Below, one piece after another: positions 35,473 through 44,869 of a DNA stretch of 64,000 nt. The stretch is from Achatina immaculata (lineage: Eukaryota > Mollusca > Gastropoda > Stylommatophora > Achatinidae), in the NCBI GenBank assembly GCA_009760885.1, contig CM019697.1:26748210-26812209 (forward strand), read 5' to 3'. The number at the start of each line of letters is the position of its first letter. Position 1 is the stretch's first letter. The notes beneath the pieces were generated by a model, which was given only the letters and a program-made list of their open reading frames with translations, was not told where the DNA came from and did not search any database. Both the position numbers and the translations under genes were made by a program.

Positions 35473-35670
35473 TTCAGAAGATTCGTTGGAAAGATAATAA
35501 TGAGCCAGTGGATTATCTTGATCTCCAAGCTTGACACCAGAATAACCTACATATGTTCTTTTTACAAACTCAGAAACAGGTTTCCTATTTGCTTTCAGCG
35601 TGTACTCCCCACAAAATACGTCGGGATGACTCACGCAGCTCCGACTCATAATCTCTATTCTGTGAAATGA
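34363..35670 (-). pseudogene. Family E multicopy gene relic, copy 2 (longer)
   Basis: Duplicate of copy 1 with more of the N-terminus retained (35371-35670). It has SCVSHPDVFC followed by GEYTLKANRKPVSEFVKRTY and SGVKLGDQDNPLAHYYLSNE, i.e. the Cys/His-containing start I associate with this family, with an internal deletion before SSELLASRLKEKK. The same stops as in copy 1 are present, so the gene was already dead before duplication. The neighbouring 51-bp array starts within its 5' end. Confidence 0.72.
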
Positions 35671-36015
35671 TGTGAGTGGGAACATACACGCACCTCCATA
35701 CGATCAAAACTATTATATGATATGAGTGGGAACATACACACACCTCCTATATGATCAAAACTATTATATGATATGAGTGGGAACATACACACACCTCCTA
35801 TATGATCAAAACTATTATATGATATGAGTGGGAACATACACGCACCTCCATACGATCAAAACTATTATATGATATGAGTGGGAACATACACACACCTCCT
35901 ATATGATCAAAACTATTATATGATATGAGTGGGAACATACACACACCTCCTATATGATCAAAACTATTATATGATATGAGTGGGAACATACACGCACCTC
36001 CATACTATCAAAACT
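35660..36015. repeat. 51-bp minisatellite, 7 copies
   Basis: The unit contains GATATGAGTGGGAACATACA and TATGATCAAAACTATTATAT. Two versions exist, CACGCACCTCCATACG and CACACACCTCCTATATG, arranged as 1-2-2-1-2-2-1, so a three-unit block was itself duplicated. The 17-codon period leaves minus-strand frames open. Confidence 0.92.
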
Positions 36016-36473
36016 ATTATACAGCTCGATTGTTTAAAAAAGATCAAGTTGAGAAACCTTTGAAATACAAATCTATGTAGTTTATGAAAACCATAATTTA
36101 CCATCTTAATTTTATGCACATAATTATGAAATGAAACAGAACAAAAGCGATTTTGTCATTTGACATTTTTATGCTAGTGTGCATTATAGGAAAGGAAACA
36201 GACATCTCTCTCTCTGCAAAACAGACATTTCTTAGTGCTAGCTTACAGCTAATATTGTTATCAAGTCTTTTACAATTTACACTTACATAACGTTCATTGC
36301 ATTGTTGCTTTTTGTACTTTTTTCCATTATTTGTCAGTATATTATAAACTTAGTTAGATTCATTATCTCTACTAGCTTAAACGTATACCTATAATTGTAT
36401 GATTGAAGTCTGACCAGTTATTTTATTTTTACTGAAATATAATATTTCTAACATTGTTATAGTGACTCAGAAA

Positions 36474-38957
36474 ATGGAGGAGTGGCTGCGACACGATGGC
36501 CTACGTCTTGGCCACTTAAATGTTTATCATTTGTTAGGAAAACTCCCTGAGGTTACACATATACTTCAACATTTTCATATTTTTGGTTTCTCTGAAAGTA
36601 GATTACATAAAAACATCACAGACAATGATATAAGAATAGATGGTTTTAATTTGATCAGGCGTGACCCAACTAGGAAGCTAGAGACAGGTTTAGTCGTTTA
36701 CATTTCTAACACAATTAAATTTTGTAGAAGAGAAGACCTAGAAACATCAGAAGTTGAATGTATTATGCTAGAAATCAAAATATCAAATCTTAGTCCAATT
36801 CTAATTAGTTTTATATACCGAAATCCAAATGCTTCAGCCGAGTGGTATGATCACTTTGCGACCATGATGGATGATGCTGTAACTCATAAATTCAAGGACA
36901 TAATCATTCTAGGCGACTTCAATATAGATCTTAATCAGCCAAATCCTACATGGAAGAACATTTTAACATCTTACAACTTCTCCCAAATTGTTAACAAACC
37001 TACTAGAGTTGCTGAATCATCATCAACACTAATAGATCATATTTATGTAGCTGATCCAGGAAACATTACTGAATGTACTGTCCCTCATGTGTCGCTGAGT
37101 GATCACTACCCGGTCTGCTGTACGTGGTCACATAAGGGGTATAAAATACCGAAACACAAACATACCAGCATCAAATATAGAAACTTTAAAAACTTTAACT
37201 TGGAATTATTTTTAACTGATCTAAAAGCTTCGCCTCTTACGTACGTTTTCCAGTTAACAAATCCAGATGAGGCTATCGAATACTGGATCAAGATATTTCG
37301 AAATATTTTTGACAAGCATGTCCCCATCAAAGAAATGAGAGTAAAACACGTAATAAAATCCCCGTGGATAACTCCCGATATATTGCAACTCATGAGGAAA
37401 CGGGATGAAGCTCACAAAAGCAGAAATTTCAGTAGCTATCGTTCACTTAGGAATAAGGTCCAGTATTTAATTAGGCAGGAAAAGAAAAATTACTTCAGAA
37501 ATTTAGTGAAAGACAAAACTGATAGTAAATCAATCTGGAAAGCGATTAATACTCTTGTAAATAAAAGGAAGCAAACTGACCCACAAACACTTAATGGTGA
37601 ACATACTTGCACTAAATTCAGTGAACATTTTAGGGAAGAAATTAGTATTCTAAAATCTTCATTACCGACCCCAAATTGCGACCTGAGCGTGTTGAAAACT
37701 TTCAGCGACAGTAAATGTGTAAAGCTAAAACAAATTAATATTCCTTTCCTCACAGTCGGTGAGGTTTATAACTACATCCGGTCCTTAAAGAACACTAACT
37801 CAGCAGGATGTGATGACATTAGTAACAAGATACTACGCTACGCTGCACCAGTTATCACAGACACACTAACATACTTATACAACTTGTGTATTGACAAAAA
37901 ATATTTCCCTGACGCTTTTAAACTCGCCAAAGTTTTTCCTCTTTTTAAATCCGGACAGACTAGTGACCTCTCAAACTATAGACCCATATCCATTCTGTCA
38001 TCACTATCTAAACCTCTTGAAAAACATATACAAAAGTTAACTCTGCTCCACATGCAAGAAAACAGTCTACTAATAGACAGTCAGTCAGGTTTTAGACCAA
38101 ATTACTCCTGCCACACAGCATTAACTAAAATGACAGAAAGCTGGCTGTCTAATATAAATGATGACAAATTGTGTGGTGCTGTCTTTGTTGATTTTAAGAA
38201 AGCCTTCGATATGATTGATCATGAAATTCTTGCAAAAAAGCTGGAAGGCTATAGATTACATCCTGACCTAACAAAATGTATTACATCTTTTCTCTCAGGT
38301 AGAAAACAAGTAGTTTGCTTTAGAAACAAAATATCTGGCTCGTCTGTGGTTGATACCGGTATTCCTCAAGGCTCCATTCTTGGTCCTCTTCTCTTTGCTA
38401 TCTATATTAACGACCTACCACTACATTTAAAGCACTCTTCATGTGATCTTTTCGCTGACGACTGTACTGTTTACAATAGTGAATATGACATCAATAACCT
38501 ACAGACAACGCTCCAAAATGATATAAACAGTTTGATTAAATGGAGTAATAAAAATGGTATGTTGATAAACACCAACAAAACAAAATCCATGCTCATCACT
38601 ACAAGACAGAAACTGCAAAATGCAACTAAAACTTCACTACAGCTTTGTGCTGGGACTAAGGCAATAGAAAATGTTCATGAACATAAAACCCTAGGACTCA
38701 TCACTGACCAGCATTTAACTTGGAATTCTCACGTACATAACCTAACAAATTTGATTGCACAGAAAGTTTACCAGTTAGCCAAGATTAAACACTTTATCGA
38801 CAAAAACACAAGAAAAATATACTACATATTACACATACAAACACACTTAGATTACTGTTCCACAATCTGGGATGGATGCTCAGTCTCAAACACAAAAAGG
38901 CTGCACTCACTTCACAAGCGATCATTAAATCTTATTTGTGACAAACACCCAGTATAG
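36474..38957 (+). CDS. LINE B1 endonuclease/reverse transcriptase
   Basis: Polyprotein for target-primed reverse transcription. Residues about 10-225 form an apurinic-type endonuclease: GHLNVYHLLGKL, SESRLH (catalytic Glu region), FIYRNPNA, LGDFNIDL near residue 150 and SDHYPV near residue 212. Residues about 470-740 form the reverse transcriptase: KVFPLFKSGQTSDLSNYRPI, SQSGFRPNYSCHTAL, motif A VFVDFKKAFDMIDH near 573, motif B TGIPQGSILGPLLFAIY near 632 and motif C LFADDCTVY near 663. The thumb LGLITDQHLTWNSHVHNL and DYCSTIWDG follow. Position 36474 is the first ATG; the frame is open back to a GTG at 36462. The catalytic residues appear intact. The frame stops at a TAG (38955-38957) before the usual C-terminal block, so activity depends on whether that block is needed or read through. 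Confidence 0.9.
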   Translation: MEEWLRHDGLRLGHLNVYHLLGKLPEVTHILQHFHIFGFSESRLHKNITDNDIRIDGFNLIRRDPTRKLETGLVVYISNTIKFCRREDLETSEVECIMLEIKISNLSPILISFIYRNPNASAEWYDHFATMMDDAVTHKFKDIIILGDFNIDLNQPNPTWKNILTSYNFSQIVNKPTRVAESSSTLIDHIYVADPGNITECTVPHVSLSDHYPVCCTWSHKGYKIPKHKHTSIKYRNFKNFNLELFLTDLKASPLTYVFQLTNPDEAIEYWIKIFRNIFDKHVPIKEMRVKHVIKSPWITPDILQLMRKRDEAHKSRNFSSYRSLRNKVQYLIRQEKKNYFRNLVKDKTDSKSIWKAINTLVNKRKQTDPQTLNGEHTCTKFSEHFREEISILKSSLPTPNCDLSVLKTFSDSKCVKLKQINIPFLTVGEVYNYIRSLKNTNSAGCDDISNKILRYAAPVITDTLTYLYNLCIDKKYFPDAFKLAKVFPLFKSGQTSDLSNYRPISILSSLSKPLEKHIQKLTLLHMQENSLLIDSQSGFRPNYSCHTALTKMTESWLSNINDDKLCGAVFVDFKKAFDMIDHEILAKKLEGYRLHPDLTKCITSFLSGRKQVVCFRNKISGSSVVDTGIPQGSILGPLLFAIYINDLPLHLKHSSCDLFADDCTVYNSEYDINNLQTTLQNDINSLIKWSNKNGMLINTNKTKSMLITTRQKLQNATKTSLQLCAGTKAIENVHEHKTLGLITDQHLTWNSHVHNLTNLIAQKVYQLAKIKHFIDKNTRKIYYILHIQTHLDYCSTIWDGCSVSNTKRLHSLHKRSLNLICDKHPV

Positions 38958-39284
38958 ACTGTAGATCAACATAAACAACTCAAAATTCTACCCCTCAAAA
39001 ATAGAATCATTTTTAACAAAGTTAAGTTTGTTCACAGAATTCTGTCGCACAATGCTCCGCCTTACTTGTGGTCACTGTTTACGTATAACACTAAACATAG
39101 CCAGCGTTTAAAAAACTGTCTTCTTCCTAAACCCAGAATTGATATGTACAAGAAAAGCCTTGCATACTCTGCAGTACAGCTCTGGAACACCCTCCCCTAC
39201 AATTTAAAATCCATTGGTAATAGTTCATCCTTTAACTCAAACCTGTTTCATTATTTACTTGCATGTAATTATATGCCTCCATAA
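38958..39284 (+). pseudogene. LINE B1 C-terminal block, in frame after TAG
   Basis: Directly downstream of the TAG and in the same frame the sequence stays open for 108 codons. It encodes QHKQLKILPLKNRIIFNKVK, HNAPPYLWSLF, LLPKPRIDMYKKSLAYSAVQ, LWNTLP and ends NYMPP. The ILPL...PPYLW...YSAVQLWNTLP pattern is the standard C-terminus of this LINE group, and LINE B2 keeps a clearly homologous version (YSAAHLWNTLPSCIKNI, ending DYMPP). It was therefore coding sequence in a recent ancestor. Confidence 0.8.
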
Positions 39285-39617
39285 AATAGCCAGCACTCTC
39301 TCAACACATGGCTCGTAAACCATCAAGTACTTCAGTGACATAGTTAGAAAAGCAACTTGTTAGATATTGTTAGAAATTATTTTAATGTTTGTTTAAAAAA
39401 TATGTTAGAAGATCTGTATTTACAATGTATTTTTATTTATGTATATGTCTGCGGGTGTATGTGTGCGTGAGTGCTATTTTATTAGGTTAATTACTTCTTC
39501 TCTTTTACCTTGAATGTAGTAGTTAAATCTTACACTCTTTTAATATGTTTTTACTTATTTAATTTGTATTTTTGTACTAAATCAAGTGTGTGGGAAGAAT
39601 GAAAGATGGATTGATGA

Positions 39618-39690
39618 AGGGCAGAATGTAAGACGGGCCTGCGTGCCCAATTCTTTACCCTTGAAAAATAAAGATTATTCATTCATTCAT
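39618..39690 (+). other. Conserved LINE B 3'-terminal block with hairpin potential
   Basis: GGGCAGAATGTAAGACGGGC followed by CTGCGTGCCCAATTC recurs at the 3' end of every LINE B copy (reverse complement at 16450, 18540, 20340, 27590, 51855 and 52765). GGGC-CTGCGT-GCCC can form a hairpin, and GGGCA can alternatively pair with TGCCC. The block sits immediately before AATAAAGAT and the tetranucleotide tail, where a reverse transcriptase recognition structure is expected. Confidence 0.6.
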
Positions 39691-39821
39691 TCTCTCTCTC
39701 TCTCTCTCACACACACAAACACATGAGGGGTCAATTTCTCATTCAAATAAGACAGCTTATTATCACATCCTAGTTCTGCATAAGAGATTTGTTAGACAGC
39801 GTACTAAAATATTAGAAATTC

Positions 39822-40450
39822 AACCATATCTAAGAAACTAGAGCTGATGCCAACCATATCTAAGAAACTAGAGCTGATGCCAACCATATCTAAGAAACTA
39901 GAGCTGATGCCAACCATATCTAAGAAACTAGAGCTAATGCCAACAATATCTAAGAAACTAGAGCTGATGCCAACAATATATAAGAAACTAGAGCTGATGC
40001 CAACAATATCTAAGAAACTAGAGCTGATGCCAACTATATCTAAGAAACTAGAGCTGATGCCAACTATATCTAAGAAACTAGAGCTGATGCCAACCATATC
40101 TAAGAAACTAGAGCTGATGCCAACAATATCTAAGAAACTAGAGCTGATGCCAACTATATCTAAGAAACTAGAGCTCATGCCAACAATATCTAAGAAACTA
40201 GAGCTGATGCCAACTATATCTAAGAAACTAGAGCTGATGCCAACAATATCTAAGAAACTAGAGCTGATGCCAACTATATATAAGAAACTAGAGCTGATGC
40301 CAACAATATCTAAGAAACTAGAGCTCATGCCAACTATATCTAAGAAACTAGAGCTAATGCCAACCATATCTAAGAAACTAGGGCTGATGCCAACTATATC
40401 TAAGAAACTAGAGCTGATGCCAACTATATCTAAGAAACTAGAGCTGATGT
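39822..40450. repeat. 30-bp minisatellite, about 21 copies
   Basis: The unit is ATATCTAAGAAACTAGAGCT plus GATGCCAACC/A/T. Every unit is exactly 30 bases, so a ten-codon period keeps both strands open for over 240 codons (Met-Pro-Thr-Ile-Ser-Lys-Lys-Leu-Glu-Leu on plus; Ile-Ser-Ser-Ser-Phe-Leu-Asp-Ile-Val-Gly on minus). The variable site falls on a synonymous Thr third base on plus but at other codon positions on minus. No start context or partner domain supports a protein. Confidence 0.95.
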
Positions 40451-41146
40451 GGTCTATCCTACGAGTATGTAATATTCTGAACCACGCCCCAGATGACCCC
40501 AGGAACAGACCTAAAAACCAGGACATCAAGGAAAACATGTTTTTGTTGTTGTTGGGTTGTGTGATGTGTGATGTGTGATGTGTGATGTGTGACGCTTGAC
40601 ACCTGTCAAATCTTCATACTTGGTATAATGGTTTTTAAACTTAACTCTATGATTGACATAGCAAGGAACAAAAGACTGCGTGGGTATGAATGTTTATAAA
40701 TGTTTGTTTTTATGTATATACTATGTATGAATGTTTGTATGTACATACAGACGAGCTAGTTATAGTTCCACGTACATTTCAGCATATAACAACAGAAATG
40801 TACAAGAAAAAGTCAGTAGATGGATATACACAAAAAACGGCTGGCCTTGGGCGCTAGAAGATAATTTGTTTTCCTAGTTAAGGTGGACGTCGTATAGTTA
40901 GAAGAAAAACATGGAATCTAAGGCCAGGAGAAGAGAAAATGAATACCAAGGCCAGCAGCGGAGAAGAAATCATTTATTCCAGGAAGGCGTTCATGCCACG
41001 ACCGTGCCGCTGAATGCGCATGCGTACACAAGAGATTTTCATCCCACATTCAATTTGCTAATACCTGCATCCGGGCAAAGGAAAGACACGAGGAAGAGAT
41101 TAATCAGTTCACCTCGACGGCGTTTTGTTTTCTTTCCTGCCGCGAG
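40451..41146. other. Unassigned stretch
   Basis: Includes a short (TGTGATG)n run at 40555-40592. A 194-codon plus-strand frame (40911-41495) enters the 54-bp array, but its unique part (MESKARRRENEYQGQQRRR onward) has no recognised domain. Confidence 0.45.
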
Positions 41147-41465
41147 GAGATCAGCCCAAACACGGGTGTGGCTACATGTAGGGTGGACGACAACCCCACA
41201 GAGATCAGCCCAAACACGGGTGTGGCTACATGTAGGGTGGACGACAACCCCACAGAGATCAGCCCAGACACGGGTGTGGCTACAAGTAGGGTGGACGACA
41301 ACCCCACAGAGATCAGCCCAGACACGGGTGTGGCTACAAGTATGGTGGACGACAACCCCACAGAGATCAGCCCAGACACGGGTGTGGCTGCAAGTAGGGT
41401 GGACGACAACCCCACAGAGATCAGCCCAGACACGGGTGTGGCTACAAGTATGGTGGACGACCACA
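41147..41465. repeat. 54-bp minisatellite, 6 copies
   Basis: The unit contains GAGATCAGCCCAGACACGGG and GTGGACGACAACCCCACA. The first two copies share AAACACGG and ATGTAGGG, and the others have AGACACGG and AAGTAGGG or AAGTATGG. The 18-codon period leaves frames open on both strands. Confidence 0.93.
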
Positions 41466-41577
41466 GACTTCTTTCTTGAACAAAGGTCACAGTGACAAAC
41501 CCTGGCCAGTCTTTTCTGTGACCTTTACCTTGGCTATGCTTTCCACACACACAAACATGAATTTTTAGTGTAGCTTT

Positions 41578-41703
41578 CATAGTACAAATATGTTGTTATC
41601 ATATTATAACTTGCCTTGATCATATACGTATCAGTACCGTCATAGTACAAATATGTTGTTATCATATTATAACTTGCCTTGATCATATACGTATCAGTAC
41701 TGC
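41578..41703. repeat. 63-bp direct repeat, 2 copies
   Basis: Two near-identical units beginning CATAGTACAAATATGTTGTT. A partial third start (CATAGTACATAGTAC) follows at 41704. Confidence 0.9.
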
Positions 41704-41714
41704 CATAGTACATA

Positions 41715-41981
41715 GTACAACTGTGTGTCCTAGAGTTATCCATCAAACATCTGTGTATCTTAGAGTTATCCATCAAACAATTGTGTGTCTTAGAGTTATC
41801 CATTAAACATTTGTGTATCTTAGAGTTATCCATTAAATAATTGTGTGTCTTAGAGTTATCCATTAAATAAGTGTGTGTCTTAGAGTTATCCATCAAACAG
41901 TTGTATGTCTTAGAGTTATCTATCAAACAATTGTGTGTCTTAGAGTTATCTATCAAACAATTGTGTGTCTTAGAGTTATCT
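41715..41981. repeat. 30-bp minisatellite, left part, split by a LINE
   Basis: The unit is TTGTGTGTCTTAGAGTTATC plus CATCAAACAA. About nine copies lie left of the LINE C insertion and about four near-identical ones to its right. Confidence 0.92.
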
Positions 41982-43062
41982 TAGAGTTTGATTGTGTACA
42001 ACACCAGAAACTTTGGGAAATAATGGAAAAAATGGGATTTCCAACACATTTGATACAATTAACATCACTGCTGTATTTAGACCAACAAGCAGCAGTCAGA
42101 ATAAATGGTGAAACAACAAGTTGGTGTGACATAAAACAAGGGGTCCGTCAGGGGTGCATATTGTCACCCTACTTATTTAACTTGTATACTGAAAATATAA
42201 TGAGGAATGTTAGAGAAGATGTAGACAAAGAATATTACGATGCCATAACATTTGGAGGTTATGAAATACCAGAGATTAGATATGCTGATGACACAGTATT
42301 GCTGTCCACAACACAAAAAGGAATGGAAAAACTAATTATGTCAGTCCGCAAGAACAGCGAAGAGCAGAACCTCTATCTTAATGTAAAGAAAACTAAAGTG
42401 ATGACAACTGACAAAACAAACAAGGCAACTGAAATATGTATCAATGAGGAAAAACTGGAAGAAGTGGAGAGTTTTGAATATCTTGGATCACTACTAACTA
42501 ATAATGGAGATACAATGAGGGAAATTAAAAGGAGGACATCTATTGCTCTTCAGAAAGTAAAACAAATAAAGAATCTGTGGAGAGGAGCAGACAGAACCAC
42601 AAAAATAAGATTTTTAAGGGCATGCATCTTTCCCATCGCAACATATGCCTGTGAGACCTGGACACTTAACAAAACAGCTGAGAAGCACATAAATGCCTTT
42701 GAATGTAAATGCTATAGAAGAGTTCTCCAAATATCGTGGACACAAAAAAGAACAAATATATCTATACTACAAGAGCTTAATATTGAAGAGGGCTGGCTAG
42801 TAAAGAGGATTAAAGAGAGAAAACTTAAATATTTTGGACACATTAAACGTCATGATAATTTAGAGAAGACACGTATTGGAAGGATACATAATGGGAAAAA
42901 GAAAAAGAGGAAGACCGAAACGAAGATGGCTGCAAGACATCGTTGATGATCTGGAAATGGATGCAGCAGCAGCAGGCCATCTTGCTCACAACCGAGAGGC
43001 CTACAGGAGCGTTGTTTGGGAGGCAAAGTTCCGCAAGGGACATGCAAAGGAATGAATGAATG
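41982..43062 (+). mobile_element. LINE family C copy 1 with 10-bp target duplication
   Basis: A 5'-truncated copy beginning inside the reverse transcriptase (FDCVQHQKLWEIMEKMGFP). It keeps motif B (KQGVRQGCILSPYLFNLY), motif C (IRYADDTVLL), the thumb (VESFEYLGSLLTNNGDT), a Cys-containing connector (YACETWTLNKTAEKH, FECKCYRRVLQ) and the tail. The reading frame is intact from 41985 to about 42890. A one-base shift then moves the true C-terminus (KRKRGRPKRRWLQDI, AKFRKGHAKE) into the next frame, ending at 43051. The tail is (GAAT)n. AGAGTTATCT occurs at 41972-41981 and 43063-43072, bracketing the insert within the 30-bp array. Confidence 0.9.
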
Positions 43063-43186
43063 AGAGTTATCTATCAAACAATTGTGTGTCTTAGAGTTAT
43101 CTATCAAACAATTGTGTGTCTTAGAGTTATCTATCAAACAATTGTGTGTCTTAGAGTTATCTATCAAACAATTGTGTGTCTTAGAG
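43063..43186. repeat. 30-bp minisatellite, right part
   Basis: Four copies continuing the array interrupted at 41982. These are more uniform than the left part (all TATCAAACAATTG). Confidence 0.92.
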
Positions 43187-43227
43187 TGATAGTGACAGCG
43201 CAACATTTAGTCAAGTACAGTAACTGT

Positions 43228-43300
43228 TTATGATAATGCTACATAAGAAGAAGAAGAAGAAGAAGATGAAGAAGAAGAAGAAGAAGACGATGATGATGAC

Positions 43301-43337
<37 letters not shown>
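43228..43337. repeat. (GAA)n-(GAT)n compound microsatellite
   Basis: AAGAAGAAG tracts pass through GATGAAG into (GATGAT)n. Produces the poly-Lys and poly-Met shadow frame. Confidence 0.95.
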
Positions 43338-43339
<2 letters not shown>

Positions 43340-43417
43340 ACAGGATAGAAAGAAAAAGATCCTCATCAGTCCGGTATATGTCCACAAAAACTGCAGCCGT
43401 TTCCGAGGATGCTGTGG

Positions 43418-43890
43418 AGCGAGTCAGGTAAACAATGGCTGTAGCTTGCGTGTCCTGAGAGAGTCAGGTAAACAATGGCTGTAGCTTGCGTGTCCTGAGA
43501 GAGTCAGGTAAACAATGGCTGTAGCTTGCGTGTCCTGAGAGAGTCAGGTAAACAATGGCTGTAGCTTGCGTGTCCTGAGAGAGTCAGGTAAACAATGGCT
43601 GTAGCTTGCGTGTCCTGAGAGAGTCAGGTAAACAATGGCTGTAGCTTGCGTGTCCTGAGAGAGTCAGGTAAACAATGACTGTAGCTTGCGTGTCCTGAGA
43701 GAGTCAGGTAAACAATGGCTGTAGCTTGCGTGTCCTGAGAGAGTCAGGTAAATAATAGATATAGCGTGCGTGTCCTGAGAGAGTCAGATAAATAATGGCT
43801 ATAATTTGCCTGTCCTGAGAGAGTCAGATAAATAATGGCTGTAGCTTGCGTGTCCTGAGAGAGTTAGGTAAACAATGGCTGTAGCTTGCG
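43418..43890. repeat. 40-bp minisatellite, about 12 copies
   Basis: The unit contains GAGAGAGTCAGGTAAACAAT and GGCTGTAGCTTGCGTGTCCT. The first eight copies are almost identical (one GACT change), while copies 9-11 carry clustered changes (AATAATAGATATAG). This gradient is expected from homogenisation at one end of the array. Confidence 0.95.
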
Positions 43891-44505
43891 TTAAAACTGG
43901 ATTATGTAGGGCAGTGATTGAAAAAAAAATTATAAAGATGAGATGATTGTCTGACGAACTCAGAACAGAGTTACATTAACAGTAAAAAATGTTAATAAAT
44001 GCAAAATTTCTTTTCCTGCAAAAAGAAAACAAAACTACATGGACATAAAAAAGGAACACTGATTAAAGAAAAAAAAGAGAAGGATAAAAAGTTTACACGT
44101 CCAAACTGGAATTGATGTGAGATGCCAGAAAAGAACGAGAGAAACACATCAGTCTTCCAAATAAGAACTTGCCGGGGGTTTGTGAAATATTACAGGACAG
44201 CTCCAGCCTCTCCCCACAGAAACATGTCTCCCAGACTCTACCAGCCACTCGTTCAGACAAATAAAAAAAAATGTTATGGGCATCCAGGCAGAAATAAGCT
44301 GGTGTAACTGCAGATAAAATGTAACAAGCATGAAATTACGAGGTCAAACTTGAAATTACGGGGTCGAGTATGAAATTACGAGATCAAACTTGAAATTACA
44401 GGGTCAAGCATGAAATTACGGGGTCACTTGATTTGAAAGAAAGATTTATTTAAGGAGTAAAGAAAACAGCTAAAAATGATATAACATTTTGCGATTATAT
44501 CTCTT
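43891..44505. other. Unassigned stretch with a short 20-bp repeat
   Basis: Four to five ~20-base units of TGAAATTACGAGGTCAAACT type lie at 44331-44425. Otherwise AT-rich with no supported gene. Confidence 0.5.
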
Positions 44506-44509
44506 ACAG

Positions 44510-44705
44510 ATTAGCTAAAACATCTAACGTGTGTAAAGAAATTAAAACATCTAACATGTGTAAAGAAATTAAAACATCTAACATGTGTAAAGAAATTAAA
44601 ACATCTAACATGTGTAAAGAAATTAAAACATCTAACATGTGTAAAGAAATTTAAAACATCTAACATGTGTAAAGAAATTTAAAACATCTAACATGTGTAA
44701 AGAAA
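44510..44705. repeat. 27-bp minisatellite, 7 copies
   Basis: The unit contains AAAACATCTAACATGTGTAA plus AGAAATT. The last copies gain one T (28 bases). ACATCTAACATGTG is nearly palindromic around ACATGT. Confidence 0.92.
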
Positions 44706-44869
44706 TATTATATTATCGCAGTTTATGCTATTATAACCCGTGGAATATTATATTATAGTATTTTAGATTACTATAACCCGTAGAATATTATATTATAGTA
44801 TTATAGGCTACAATAGGCAGTGGAATGTTATATTATTGTATTATAGGTTACTATAACCAGTGGAATATT

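Larger units (their letters stand above)
36216..39690 (+). mobile_element. LINE B1, near full-length non-LTR retrotransposon
   Basis: Best-preserved element in the window, about 3.5 kb. I place the 5' end at about 36216, directly after TCTCTCTCTCT (36205-36215), and the 3' end at 39690, where an AATAAAGATT(ATTC)n tail meets (TC)n at 39691-39708. It carries about 250 bases of 5' leader, one endonuclease plus reverse transcriptase frame (36474-38957), a C-terminal block read in the same frame after a stop (to 39284), and a 3' untranslated region. No ORF1 was seen. Domain content and the short-repeat tail fit the CR1/L2-like branch of LINEs, though clade placement needs a tree. Confidence 0.88.

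Noticed and set aside
39847..40578. A 243-codon plus-strand frame with ten-residue repeats that could be a repetitive structural protein
   Set aside because: The 30-bp unit is a multiple of three, so the opposite strand is equally open (244 codons). There is no signal peptide, no unique domain and no sign of codon-level selection.
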